37,258 nt of DNA from Candidatus Hydrogenedentota bacterium. GTDB taxonomy: Bacteria > Hydrogenedentota > Hydrogenedentia > Hydrogenedentales > JAGMZX01. Below are positions 1-7,859 of the stretch, one piece after another (the first letter of the stretch is position 1; each line of letters opens with the position of its first letter). The translations under genes were made by a program, and so were the position numbers. Location of the stretch: assembly GCA_018005585.1 (NCBI GenBank), contig JAGMZX010000004.1, forward strand, positions 12,132 through 49,389, read 5' to 3'. The notes under the pieces were generated by a model that saw nothing but the letters and a program-made list of their open reading frames with translations, had not been told where the DNA came from and did no database searches.

Positions 1-1002
1 GGTGAGCAGGTTATTGAAATCGTGGGCAATGCCGCCGGCGAGCACGCCGAGACTCTCCAGTTTCTGGGCGTGCTGCATCTGCTGTTCGAGGTGCCGGCGT
101 GAGGTATCCGCGTTCTTGATATCCGTGATGTCCTGAAGCACTACCTGCACGCCCATGACGGCGCCACTCTGGCCCGAAATAGGAAAGCAACTCGTCAACC
201 AGACACGCGGCGGCGCGGCGGTTTCCGGGCCATCCGCTGTTTCCGCCACGGAGAGTTCAAAATTGGGGCGCGCACGGCCGTTTAGCGTCACCTCGCGGCA
301 AATCTGAGCCAGCGTGCGGCCTGCCTCGCGGAGCACGCTTTCAACCGGTTGACCGATATGGGCCTCCGGAGGCAGACCGTCCATTTGGGCCATACGGTGG
401 TTGATTTTCTGAAAGCGCCCGTCGGGACTCACCAGACAGAGGCCCGCGGGCGCCGTGTCATAGAGGTTTTCGAGCTCGGCAAGTTGCTCCCAAGCCCGCG
501 CTTCGCTAAGGGCGAGCGCGCGCGCATATTGTTCCGCCGCCTTTAGGGCCTGTTGCCGCTTCTCGCTTTCCGCGGTGAGCCGCGCGCGCACCAGCAGCGC
601 GTCCAGAATAGCCAGATAGGTCGACGCCAACAGGATGCCCATGCCCACGAACAGCAGGATGTCATCCAGATACGGCAGGAAGACCGCGCCGTCGCGTCCG
701 AAGAAAGGAAACCGCCGTGTCAGCGGCAATCCATCGAGCGCGTTCATCAATTGAGAAAAAATGACAAGCGTTGCGCCGGCGAACACGGCCGACGTTACCC
801 CGGGGATATAGGGTGTGTTTAAGGCAACCACCATGGCGCTGCCGCCGATCAGGAGCGCCGCGGCAAAGAAAAGCACGCTCGCGGCCGGCTCCGCGACCAA
901 GTCCTGACGCCACGCCAACAACGTCAGGAACACAATGACGACGCCGGACGCGGCCATAACGAAGACGATTCGCATGCGGCGGCGAATTTCGGGCTCGACC
1001 AT
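1..1002 (-). CDS. PAS-domain sensor histidine kinase, 3' end beyond window
   Basis: The reverse strand is open from the ATG at 1002 to the window edge (334 codons, no stop), so the protein is truncated at its C-terminal side. The N-terminus has four hydrophobic stretches (about residues 14-31, 40-61, 70-90, 113-137), which suggests a membrane sensor module. A charged helical stretch follows (about 138-175), then a PAS-like domain (about 178-290, with [18 protein letters not shown] and ending in [10 protein letters not shown]), then a HisKA box [11 protein letters not shown] with the phospho-acceptor His at 327. The HATPase domain is outside the window. The HDFNNLL form of the H-box is typical of hybrid or orphan PAS kinases. 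The ligand is unknown. The gene is divergent from yicC across a 217-bp gap. Confidence 0.88.
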   Translation of the reverse strand, partial: MVEPEIRRRMRIVFVMAASGVVIVFLTLLAWRQDLVAEPAASVLFFAAALLIGGSAMVVALNTPYIPGVTSAVFAGATLVIFSQLMNALDGLPLTRRFPFFGRDGAVFLPYLDDILLFVGMGILLASTYLAILDALLVRARLTAESEKRQQALKAAEQYARALALSEARAWEQLAELENLYDTAPAGLCLVSPDGRFQKINHRMAQMDGLPPEAHIGQPVESVLREAGRTLAQICREVTLNGRARPNFELSVAETADGPETAAPPRVWLTSCFPISGQSGAVMGVQVVLQDITDIKNADTSRRHLEQQMQHAQKLESLGVLAGGIAHDFNNLLT

Positions 1003-1073
1003 GGAGCTAACCCCCTGTTCCCCAATGACGCCTGCTCGCGCCATACTGCGGACATGTTGGGTTTCTGCCACAT

Positions 1074-1102
1074 ATGGTAGGCCTTTTCTCCGGGAATCGC
1101 AA
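1074..1102 (-). promoter_or_regulatory. Putative sigma-70 promoter for the PAS kinase
   Basis: On the reverse strand TTGCGA (1102-1097) is followed by a 17-nt spacer and TACCAT (1079-1074), about 70 nt upstream of the kinase ATG. Spacing is ideal and the hexamers match 4/6 and 4/6. A short inverted repeat ACGGG-ACTTAA-CCCGT (1123-1138) lies just upstream. It was found by eye only. Confidence 0.35.
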
Positions 1103-1152
1103 GAGACCGCGACGACCCTCCAACGGGACTTAACCCGTCGGAGTACAAAGCT

Positions 1153-1182
1153 TTGCGCATTTTGCGGCGGCTTTGTTATACT
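1153..1182 (+). promoter_or_regulatory. Putative promoter of the yicC-gmk-rpoZ-coaBC block
   Basis: TTGCGC (1153-1158), an 18-nt spacer and TATACT (1177-1182) sit 37 nt upstream of the yicC start. A perfect 10-bp palindrome CAAAGCTTTG (1146-1155) overlaps the -35 element and could be an operator, though a palindrome this short may be chance. Confidence 0.4.
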
Positions 1183-1219
1183 TGTTGTTTCCTTTACGAT
1201 AAACGCGTTGAGAACTGCT

Positions 1220-2098
1220 ATGTCGCGAAGCATGACGGGATTCGGCAAGGCGGACGCCGAGTTGGACGGCGACCTCATTTCGGTCGAGGTATGCGCCGTC
1301 AACCACCGCTTTCTGGATTGCACGTTTCGTCTTCCACCCTGTTGGACGCTGCTCGAACCGGTCCTCCGGGACACGGTCAAGCAGCAGGTCGAGCGCGGCA
1401 AGGTCAGCGTGTACATCGGGCGGCGGCGCGGCACGGCGGCGCGGCAGAGTGTGCGCTTCGACGCGGACGTCGCGCGGCAGTACATCGAGGCGTCGCGTCA
1501 ATTGGCCGACCTCATGAATACGACGCAGGCCATCTCGCTGGACGTGGTGGCGCAGCTGGAGGGGGTGTTCTATCAGGAGGAGAGGGAAGACGACCTGGAA
1601 GAGGTACGGACCGTGCTGGAGCAGACGCTGACCGCGGCCCTGGCGCAGTTCAACGCGATGCGCGAGGCGGAAGGCGCGGCGCTCGTGCAGGAATTGCGGG
1701 CCCGCGTGCACACCATGCGCGCGAGCACGTCCGAGATAGAGGCACGGCTGCCGGAATTGGCCCGGCTTTACGAGGACCGGTTGCGGGCGCGCTTGCGGGA
1801 ATTGAGCGGAGAATTGAATTTGCCCGAGGAACGCATCGCAATGGAGTTGGCCCTGCTCGCCGATAAGGCGGACGTGACCGAGGAATTGGTCCGGCTGCGC
1901 AGCCACCTCGACCAGACGTCGGAACTGCTGTCTTCGGACGAGCCCATCGGACGCGAACTGAACTTCCTTGCGCAGGAGATTCAACGGGAAGCCAACACGC
2001 TCGGCTCAAAACTGCGCGACGGCGACGTGGGCCGGCAGGTGCTTCGGATCAAGTCGGAACTCGAAAAACTGCGCGAACAGGCGCAGAACCTCGAGTAG
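1220..2098 (+). CDS. yicC: YicC family endoribonuclease
   Basis: This 292-residue protein has the length expected for the family. The start was placed at the ATG of MSRSMTGFGKAD because MTGFG is the family's conserved N-terminus; a longer in-frame extension exists upstream (from 935) but would run back over the promoter and into the divergent kinase gene. An N-terminal YicC_N region (about 1-155) is followed by the DUF1732 region (about 205-292, with LNFLAQEIQREANTLGSK near the end). YicC proteins are metal-dependent RNases, and E. coli YicC takes part in small-RNA turnover. It is the first gene of a block with gmk, rpoZ and coaBC, an order also found in Firmicutes and other phyla. The gmk start follows 11 nt after its stop, which suggests cotranscription. 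Confidence 0.92.
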   Translation: MSRSMTGFGKADAELDGDLISVEVCAVNHRFLDCTFRLPPCWTLLEPVLRDTVKQQVERGKVSVYIGRRRGTAARQSVRFDADVARQYIEASRQLADLMNTTQAISLDVVAQLEGVFYQEEREDDLEEVRTVLEQTLTAALAQFNAMREAEGAALVQELRARVHTMRASTSEIEARLPELARLYEDRLRARLRELSGELNLPEERIAMELALLADKADVTEELVRLRSHLDQTSELLSSDEPIGRELNFLAQEIQREANTLGSKLRDGDVGRQVLRIKSELEKLREQAQNLE

Positions 2099-2109
2099 GA
2101 AAGCGGCCG

Positions 2110-2712
2110 GTGAAGTCTCAAGGGCTCGTGCTGGTATTGTCCGCGCCGTCCGGCGCGGGGAAGCACGCCGTGGTCGCGCGCGTCCGCGAGTTGGGCGAAC
2201 CACTGGTGGAGACGGTTTCGGCGACCACGCGCGCCCCGAGACGCGGCGAAGTGGACGGCCGCGACTATCACTTCGTGGATGAGACGGCCTTCCGCCGGCT
2301 CTTGCGGGACGGCGCGTTCGTAGAGTGGGCCGAGGTGCACGAGCACTTGTATGGAACGCTGCACTCCGAACTCGACCGTTGCCTCGAATCGGGGCGGACC
2401 GTCGTGCTCGAACTCGATGTGCAGGGCATGCGCGCGCTGAAACAGCGGCGTAACGACGTGGTAAGCGTCTTCCTGATGCCGCCGTCGATGGCCGAGCTCG
2501 AGCGGCGCCTGCGCAAGCGCGGGCTAAACGACGAAGCGGACATTGCGGTGCGCTTGCGAAATGCCGAACAGGAAATGGCGGCGGGCCGCGAATGCGATTA
2601 CATCATTGTGAATGACGAACTGGACCAGGCGGCGCGGGAGTTCATCGCGGTGGTGCGCAAGGAAAGCGCGTCCCGCCAATTGCCGCGGCCGGCCGACAGC
2701 ACGAACAAATAA
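2110..2712 (+). CDS. gmk: Guanylate kinase
   Basis: Guanylate kinase phosphorylates GMP (or dGMP) to GDP with ATP in the cytoplasm. The 200-residue protein starts at a GTG, with AGGAA just upstream overlapping the yicC stop. Recognisable parts are the P-loop SAPSGAGK (about residues 11-18), the GMP-binding segment TTRAPRRGEVDGRDYHFV (about 39-56), the YGT motif, VLELDVQG, and the lid segment RLRNAEQEM. One residue is odd. The P-loop lysine is followed by His (codon CAC), where the family has Ser or Thr that helps coordinate magnesium. The rest of the protein is intact and the gene sits in its conserved block, so I call it functional but note this substitution. Confidence 0.93.
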   Translation: MKSQGLVLVLSAPSGAGKHAVVARVRELGEPLVETVSATTRAPRRGEVDGRDYHFVDETAFRRLLRDGAFVEWAEVHEHLYGTLHSELDRCLESGRTVVLELDVQGMRALKQRRNDVVSVFLMPPSMAELERRLRKRGLNDEADIAVRLRNAEQEMAAGRECDYIIVNDELDQAAREFIAVVRKESASRQLPRPADSTNK

Positions 2713-2735
2713 GGGACTACAAAGGAGACTTTCGG

Positions 2736-2969
2736 ATGCCTACCCCTTTCAGCGTCGATGATTTCGCGGACAAGATCGATAGCCTGTACCGGCTGGTAAT
2801 CGTGGCCTCGCGGCGCGCGAACCAGATCAAGACGGAAGCGCATGGTTTCTCAGGGGCGTCCCGCGCGAGGAAACCCACGATCCAGGCGCTGGAGGAAGTG
2901 CTCGAAGGCAAGGTGGGCTATGCCGCCAGCGTCGACGAAGACGAGGACTTTCTGGAACTCTCGGAGTAA
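2736..2969 (+). CDS. rpoZ: RNA polymerase omega subunit
   Basis: This 77-residue protein carries the omega signature YRLVIVASRRANQI at about residues 17-30. Omega binds the beta-prime subunit, aids polymerase assembly and, in many bacteria, forms part of a ppGpp site. A good Shine-Dalgarno sequence AAAGGAG ends about 10 nt before the ATG. The C-terminus is short and acidic (DEDEDFLELSE). It lies between gmk and coaBC, which is the usual place for rpoZ. Its stop is followed after 3 nt by the coaBC start, so the two are almost certainly on one transcript. Confidence 0.93.
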   Translation: MPTPFSVDDFADKIDSLYRLVIVASRRANQIKTEAHGFSGASRARKPTIQALEEVLEGKVGYAASVDEDEDFLELSE

Positions 2970-2972
2970 CGC

Positions 2973-4187
2973 ATGGCCGGCTGGTTCGAGAAGCGGGAAA
3001 TTGTGCTCGGCGTCACCGGCTCGATCGCCGCGTATAAGGCTTGCGAACTCGCGTCGCGCCTGATCGAAGCCAAGGCGTGCGTGACTCCGGCGCTCACCCG
3101 TCACGCCCTCGAATTCGTCGGCGCGGTCAGTTTCGAGGCCATCACGGGCCGGCGCGCCATCGTCGAGATGTTCGACCCGCTCCCGAATCCTGAAATCGAG
3201 CACATCGCCGTGGCGCAGGGCGCGGACTTGTTCCTCATTGCGCCGGCCACGGCGAATATCCTTGCGAAGGCCGCGCACGGCATCGCGGACGACTGGCTCA
3301 GCACCACGCTCCTCGCCACGCGCGCCCCCGTGCTCTTCGCGCCCGCCATGAACGCGAACATGTACCTGCACCCCGCGACACAAGCGAATATCGAGACGCT
3401 GCGCGCGCGGGGTTGCACCTTCGTCGGGCCGGAATCGGGGGTGCTGGCCTGCCGCATGGCCGGGCCGGGCCGTCTCGCGGAAACCAGCGCCATCCTGGAA
3501 ACGGCGGCGATCTTGTTGTGCGGTAAGAAGGATTTTGCGGGCCGGCGCGTCCTAATCACCAGCGGCGCGAATCACGAACCCATTGACCCCGTGCGGTTCA
3601 TCGGCAACCGTTCGAGCGGCAAGATGGGCCGCGCGCTCGCCCTCGAGGCGCTGCGTCGCGGGGCGCGCGTCACCGTAATCACGGGCCCAGCCGCCGTGCC
3701 GCCGCCGCAAGGCGCGGCCGTGGTGCGCGTCGAGACGGCGCTCGAGATGTTCGAGGCGGTCAAGGAACGCCTGCGCGACGCCGACGTCTTCATCAGCGCG
3801 GCCGCCGTGGCCGACTATCGCGTGGAAGAACCGGCGGCGGGCAAGCGCAAGCGCGGCGCCGGTCCGCTTGAATTGCTGCTCGTGCCGAATCCCGACATCG
3901 CGGCGCACGCCGGCGCGTCAAAACGGTCGGGGCAGACGGTGGTCGGGTTTGCGGCGGAAACGGAAGACCTGCTCGCGCGCGCCCGCGAGAAACTGCGCAG
4001 TAAGAACCTCGATTTCATCATCGCCAACGCCGTGGGCGGGGCTGCGTGCGCCATCGGTGCGGACTGCTCGAACGCGCACCTCCTGTCCGATTCGGGTGAA
4101 GTCCAGGGCCTGCCCGGCATCTCGAAGGAGGCGTTGGCCGAAGCGTTGTTCGACGCCATCAGCGCGCGGCAGGCGGGAAGCTCCTGA
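2973..4187 (+). CDS. coaBC: Bifunctional phosphopantothenoylcysteine decarboxylase / phosphopantothenate-cysteine ligase
   Basis: CoaBC carries out two consecutive steps of coenzyme A synthesis: ligation of cysteine to 4'-phosphopantothenate (CoaB) and FMN-dependent decarboxylation of the product (CoaC). The 404-residue length is normal. The N-terminal CoaC domain starts GVTGSIAAYKACELA, contains APAMNANMY, and has the catalytic-loop Cys160 in LACRMAGPGRL. The C-terminal CoaB domain starts about residue 188 with LITSGANHEPIDPVRFI, NRSSGKMG, the SAAAVADYR motif and KLRSKNLDFIIAN. The family usually reads SGGT where this protein reads SGAN. The Shine-Dalgarno GGAG lies inside the end of rpoZ. 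It is the last gene of the conserved block; priA, which follows in some phyla, is absent here. Confidence 0.95.
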   Translation: MAGWFEKREIVLGVTGSIAAYKACELASRLIEAKACVTPALTRHALEFVGAVSFEAITGRRAIVEMFDPLPNPEIEHIAVAQGADLFLIAPATANILAKAAHGIADDWLSTTLLATRAPVLFAPAMNANMYLHPATQANIETLRARGCTFVGPESGVLACRMAGPGRLAETSAILETAAILLCGKKDFAGRRVLITSGANHEPIDPVRFIGNRSSGKMGRALALEALRRGARVTVITGPAAVPPPQGAAVVRVETALEMFEAVKERLRDADVFISAAAVADYRVEEPAAGKRKRGAGPLELLLVPNPDIAAHAGASKRSGQTVVGFAAETEDLLARAREKLRSKNLDFIIANAVGGAACAIGADCSNAHLLSDSGEVQGLPGISKEALAEALFDAISARQAGSS

Positions 4188-4223
4188 GCCGCGGTGCGCG
4201 CGCAATGCCGGCATGGAAGAGGC

Positions 4224-4829
4224 ATGGACATCGAAATTCGCGAATACCGGCCGGAAGACGAGGGGGAATGGCTGCGCGTGCACGCAATCATCATGACCTT
4301 CTCGCACGCTTGGAACTATTGCATCCAGGAGCGGCCCGCCTATGAAGGCCACGCGTCGACGCGGCTCGTGGCCGTTGCTGATGGCCGGATCGCCGGCCTT
4401 ACGGACGCGCAATACGAAAACGAGACGGGCGAGTTCTGCATCCTGAAAGACAGCCTGGGCGGATACGTGCTCGAATTCGGCCGCTTGCCCGAGTTTGCCG
4501 GCCAGAACCTGGGCAAGCGGCTCATCGACGCCACGGTTGAAGACGCGAAGCGAAAGGGGTTTCACCGGCTCGAGTATTGGTCGCAAGACCGCGCGGCGCA
4601 ACGGTTCTATCGCCGCATCGGCATGAAGGAAATCGGGCGGCACTACCGCTTCCGCGCGCGCGCGCCGCAGCAAGTCGCGGATTGGTTCCTGCAGGACCGT
4701 GTCGGCCTCGAATATGTCTACGGCGCGTGCTTGCCGGAGGAATGGCCGCTTGTGAAACGCAAATACGAAGTGATCGAGAAACACCCGCTGGAACCGCACC
4801 TGTGCGTTGGCTATGAAATCCGTTTCTAA
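4224..4829 (+). CDS. GNAT family N-acetyltransferase
   Basis: This 201-residue protein contains a GNAT fold. The acetyl-CoA-binding stretch is seen as RLPEFAGQNLGKRLIDATVE (about residues 86-105). It is followed by the typical C-terminal helix-strand SQDRAAQRFYRRIGMKEIGRHY. The ATG at 4224 was chosen over a GTG at 4194 because MDIEIREYRPEDEGEW is the usual GNAT beginning and GGAAGAGG lies just upstream. The C-terminal 60 residues after the core are unassigned. The acyl acceptor cannot be told from sequence; it could be a small metabolite, antibiotic or peptide. It starts 36 nt after coaBC and ends 27 nt before the radical SAM gene, so it may share their transcript. Confidence 0.85.
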   Translation: MDIEIREYRPEDEGEWLRVHAIIMTFSHAWNYCIQERPAYEGHASTRLVAVADGRIAGLTDAQYENETGEFCILKDSLGGYVLEFGRLPEFAGQNLGKRLIDATVEDAKRKGFHRLEYWSQDRAAQRFYRRIGMKEIGRHYRFRARAPQQVADWFLQDRVGLEYVYGACLPEEWPLVKRKYEVIEKHPLEPHLCVGYEIRF

Positions 4830-4856
4830 ACGTGCGCGGACCAGACCGGAACACTC

Positions 4857-5789
4857 ATGGCCGCGGAAGTGACAGACTTGCGCGCGGTCTCCGGCATGAT
4901 CTTCGAAGTGCAGCGGTTTTCCGTGCACGACGGCCCGGGCATCCGCACCACCGTATTCATGAAGGGCTGCCCGTTGCGGTGCCCCTGGTGCCACAACCCG
5001 GAAGGGGTCTCGCCGAAACCGCTCCTATCCTTTACGCCGGACCGCTGCATCGGCTGCGGTTATTGCCTGCGCGCATGCCCCAGGAATGCGCACCGGTTCG
5101 TCGAAAACCGTCACGAAATCGACCGGAGCATCTGCGAAGTATGCGGCGCCTGCGCGGAGGCGTGTTACGCGCGGGCGCTGGAACTCGCCGGGCGCGAGGC
5201 GACCGCGGGCGAGGTCGTCGATATCGTGCTGCGCGACCGCACGTTCTACGAGACTTCCGGCGGCGGCATGACCCTGTCCGGCGGCGAGCCTGCTTTCCAG
5301 ATCGAGTTCGCGGAGGCCTTGTTGCGGCTCGCACGCGAGGCGGGGCTGCACACCTGCATCGAGACCTGCGGCCAGGCGGACTACGCGCGCTTCGAGCGAA
5401 TCGCGCCGCTCGTTGATCAGGTTCTGTTTGACATCAAGGAGACTGACCCGGCGCGTCACGCGGCATACACCGGCGTATCGAACGAGCGGATTCTCGCCAA
5501 TCTGCGGAAGCTTTACGCGCAAGGCGCGCGCATACTGCTGCGGTGCCCGATCATCCCCGGTTACAACGACCGGGCGGACCACCTTGACGCCGTCGCGGCG
5601 CTGGCGCGCGAAATGCCCGGAATCGCGGGTGTGGAGGTTATCCCTTACCATCCCCTCGGCGAAAGCAAGGCGCAACGGCTGGGGATTGATGTGTCGCAAC
5701 GCGCCGCCGCTGCCTCGCCCGATGCCGCGACCGTGGCACAATGGGTCGCGCGCCTTCGCGCACAGGGCGCGCACGTCGTGAACGAATAA
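4857..5789 (+). CDS. Glycyl-radical enzyme activating protein (radical SAM)
   Basis: The protein (310 residues) should install the glycyl radical on a partner enzyme by hydrogen abstraction using S-adenosylmethionine and a [4Fe-4S] cluster. The radical SAM motif is Cys38-x3-Cys42-x2-Cys45 in KGCPLRCPWCHNPEG. It is followed by an inserted pair of ferredoxin-type clusters (CIGCGYCLRACP from Cys64, then CEVCGACAEACY). The SAM-binding MTLSGGEP is present. The two extra clusters place it with activases of the glycerol dehydratase, choline TMA-lyase and hydroxyphenylacetate decarboxylase type rather than the short PflA type. No glycyl-radical enzyme lies in the window, so the partner is unknown. 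The gene converges with the aldehyde dehydrogenase. Confidence 0.9.
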   Translation: MAAEVTDLRAVSGMIFEVQRFSVHDGPGIRTTVFMKGCPLRCPWCHNPEGVSPKPLLSFTPDRCIGCGYCLRACPRNAHRFVENRHEIDRSICEVCGACAEACYARALELAGREATAGEVVDIVLRDRTFYETSGGGMTLSGGEPAFQIEFAEALLRLAREAGLHTCIETCGQADYARFERIAPLVDQVLFDIKETDPARHAAYTGVSNERILANLRKLYAQGARILLRCPIIPGYNDRADHLDAVAALAREMPGIAGVEVIPYHPLGESKAQRLGIDVSQRAAAASPDAATVAQWVARLRAQGAHVVNE

Positions 5790-5818
5790 CCGCTGGAATC
5801 CGCCGTTCTACGGGAAGC

Positions 5819-7216
5819 CTATTTGGGGATCTCCGCGCGCAGGTGCATGCTCTTCAATTGCGTGAGCTGCAAGAGACCGTAGCGGGAGAGACTCGCGCCT
5901 TTGCCGGTGTCCTTCACGCCGGTCCAGGGCAGCGCGGGGTCCAGGTAGTCGCACCGGTTCATGAAGAAGGTGCCGGTCTCGATGCGCGCGCCGATCCGCT
6001 TCGCCCGCTCGACATTGGCGGTCCAGACCGACGCGGTCAGGCCGTAGGGGCTGTCGTTCATCAGGCGCACGGCCTCTTCATCGTTCGCGACCGGCAGTAT
6101 GCCGACCACCGGGCCGAAACTCTCCTCCTGCATGAGCGAGCAGTCCTGCGGCGCTTCCGCCACGACGGCCGGCGCGCAGAACCAGCCGGCGCCGGGACGT
6201 TCAAATTCATCGAAGGAAACCACAAGCCGGCCGCCGCGCGCGACCGCGTCGCGAACCTGCTCCGCGAGGAACGCGGGCGCGGATTTCGTGGCCATGGGGC
6301 CAAGCGTGGTCTTCTCGCTCAGCGGGTCGCCGAGCACGGCATAGGCGCGCGTTTCCGCGACGTAGGCTTCGAGGAACTTGTCGTAGATCGCCTGTTCGAC
6401 GTAGATCCGTTCGACGGCGCAACACGACTGGCCCGCGTTGTAGAGCGCGCCGTCGGCGGTGTTCGCGACGGCGAACGCGAAGGGCGCGTCCGCGCATACG
6501 TAGGCGGGGTCCTTGCCGCCCAGTTCGAGACCGACGTTCAGGAATTTGTCTTTCGCGCTGCGGACGACCTCGTGCCCGCCGCGCACCGAGCCCGTGAACG
6601 ACACATAATTGACGCCCGGATGCTGGATGAACGCCTCCGTGACTGCGTGGTCCGCGCAGATGTCCTGGACCAGCCCCTCGGGCGCGCCGGCTTTCTGAAA
6701 CGCCTTGACGAATGCGTGGCCGCAGAGCGGGGTGCGGCTCGAGTGCTTGATGACCACGGCGTTGCCCGCGAGCACCGCGGGAACGACGACGTTGACGGCA
6801 ATCAGCAGGGGATAATTCCACGCGGCGATATCCAGCACGACGCCCAGCGGCTCATGGCGGATATAGCGCACGAACCCGGGCTTCTCCGGAAGGTATTCAT
6901 CCTGCAGCGCCGCCTCGGCAATTGAGACCATGTGCCGGGCGCGGTCGAGCGTGGTGTTCACCTCGTTATAGGCGTGCTTGATGGGCCGGCCCATCTGCAG
7001 CGAGAGGTTTCTTGCGATTTCGTCGCGGTCCGCGCCAAACGCTTCAACGAACCGTTCGCACAGGGCCCGCCGCTCGGCCGCCGTAGACCAGCGCCACGCC
7101 CCGAACGCCGTGCGCGCCCGGCGCACCACGCCGTCCACCTCGCCGGACGCGAGCATCGGAAGCGTGAACGCGACTTCCTCGGTATAAGGATTGATCACCT
7201 GCAATTCGCGGGTCAT
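5819..7216 (-). CDS. NAD(P)-dependent aldehyde dehydrogenase
   Basis: A 465-residue member of the ALDH superfamily, which oxidises aldehydes to acids with NAD(P). Motifs are AAWNYPLLIAVN (about residues 132-143), the SFTGSVRGG nucleotide loop, the general-base glutamate in LELGGKDP, and the catalytic Cys265 in NAGQSCCAVER, followed by EESFGPVVGI. The family usually has about 480-500 residues, and this one is slightly short at the N-terminus. The C-terminus (WTGVKDTGKGASLSRYG) resembles succinate-semialdehyde dehydrogenase-like proteins, but the substrate cannot be fixed. It has its own promoter and converges with the radical SAM activase, 29 bp apart. A role in oxidising the aldehyde product of a glycyl-radical lyase is possible but unsupported. 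Confidence 0.93.
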   Translation of the reverse strand: MTRELQVINPYTEEVAFTLPMLASGEVDGVVRRARTAFGAWRWSTAAERRALCERFVEAFGADRDEIARNLSLQMGRPIKHAYNEVNTTLDRARHMVSIAEAALQDEYLPEKPGFVRYIRHEPLGVVLDIAAWNYPLLIAVNVVVPAVLAGNAVVIKHSSRTPLCGHAFVKAFQKAGAPEGLVQDICADHAVTEAFIQHPGVNYVSFTGSVRGGHEVVRSAKDKFLNVGLELGGKDPAYVCADAPFAFAVANTADGALYNAGQSCCAVERIYVEQAIYDKFLEAYVAETRAYAVLGDPLSEKTTLGPMATKSAPAFLAEQVRDAVARGGRLVVSFDEFERPGAGWFCAPAVVAEAPQDCSLMQEESFGPVVGILPVANDEEAVRLMNDSPYGLTASVWTANVERAKRIGARIETGTFFMNRCDYLDPALPWTGVKDTGKGASLSRYGLLQLTQLKSMHLRAEIPK

Positions 7217-7238
7217 GTTTGTTCCCTCGGGGCCGGAA

Positions 7239-7251
7239 AGTGAATGTCACT
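7239..7251. promoter_or_regulatory. Palindrome at the predicted start of aldehyde dehydrogenase transcription
   Basis: AGTGA-ATG-TCACT is a perfect 5-bp inverted repeat with a 3-bp centre. It begins about 6 bp downstream of the predicted -10 box, that is, over the predicted transcription start. This placement fits a repressor operator, but no regulator gene is adjacent. Confidence 0.3.
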
Positions 7252-7256
7252 CGCTG

Positions 7257-7286
7257 ATTATACGTAGCCGTCTCAGGCGCGGACAA
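7257..7286 (-). promoter_or_regulatory. Strong sigma-70 type promoter of the aldehyde dehydrogenase gene
   Basis: The reverse strand reads TTGTCC (7286-7281), an 18-nt spacer, then a perfect TATAAT (7262-7257), about 41 nt upstream of the ATG at 7216. This is the closest match to consensus seen in the window. Confidence 0.5.
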
Positions 7287-7370
7287 CCCCGCAAGGACGT
7301 ACAGAACTGCCTGCTCAGTCTCGTCCGTTCTCCAGCACAAGAATATCCGTTGGCGGCGCCGTTTCTTGAA

Positions 7371-7399
7371 TTGATGCCCGGCGGCGGGTCTGGTAAGCT
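7371..7399 (+). promoter_or_regulatory. Promoter-like sequence before the broken gene at 7406
   Basis: TTGATG (7371-7376), a 17-nt spacer and TAAGCT (7394-7399) preceded by TG (extended -10). The next ATG is at 7406, so transcription would begin at or next to the start codon and give a leaderless message. It was seen by eye and the -10 box is weak. Confidence 0.25.
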
Positions 7400-7405
7400 G
7401 CGGTC

Positions 7406-7759
7406 ATGCGGGGCTTTGCTTCGCATGATTGGTCCGAGGAAACCATCGAGACCAAGACGTGGCGGTTCTGGTCGGTCACGGTTGCGGGGCGCATCGAGGC
7501 CTTTTGCGCCATTCTGGAGCCGGCCTCGAGCATCAACCCCGGTTTGATGGGCGAGAACCATGCTGAACCGGTATCAGGACGTATTCGAGTCCTTATACTG
7601 CCGGCAGACGGGGCGTGCTCAAGCCGGTGACCTGAAGAGGACTTGCGGCCGTCGGTCACAGGGACAGACGCCGGCTGGCACGGGCCGAACCCCTTCAAGG
7701 CGTTGGATGACGCGCGGTTCCCCTACAAACGCGTCCTGCTTGCGGATTGTATGCTGTAA
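7406..7759 (+). pseudogene. Frame-broken remnant of an unidentified protein gene
   Basis: Three consecutive stretches look coding but lie in two frames. The first (7406 to about 7555) begins MRGFASHDWSEETIETK and uses G/C-ending codons. The second, shifted by one base (about 7560-7630), reads MLNRYQDVFESLYCRQTG, while the original frame there has poor third-position GC. The third, back in the first frame (about 7631-7759), includes VTGTDAGWHGPNPFKALDD and ends ADCML before TAA. In the first frame a TGA at 7628 interrupts the product. I infer one gene of about 115 residues with two compensating frameshifts, real or from sequencing error. I do not recognise the family. The remaining part of the 7217-7859 gap holds only promoter-like sites. 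Confidence 0.35.
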
Positions 7760-7795
7760 CGGACGGCTTTTCAGGTGTATTCTTGCTCAGAATAG

Positions 7796-7824
7796 TTGGG
7801 ATTTTCGTGTTCGTAGGATATACT
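7796..7824 (+). promoter_or_regulatory. Putative promoter of the giant surface protein
   Basis: TTGGGA (7796-7801), a 17-nt spacer and TATACT (7819-7824), 35 nt upstream of the ATG at 7860. The predicted leader is about 29 nt and contains GGAG at 7846-7849. Confidence 0.45.
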
Positions 7825-7859
7825 ACGTTTAGTGGGAAAAGTTGCGGAGTGACTTCGGC

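Noticed and set aside
7627-7659. TGA at 7628 as selenocysteine, with a GTGACC/GGTCAC stem starting at it
   Set aside because: A stem is there, but codon use just before the TGA shows that the coding frame has already shifted. The loop has no clear SECIS features and no Cys homologue is known, so decay is simpler.
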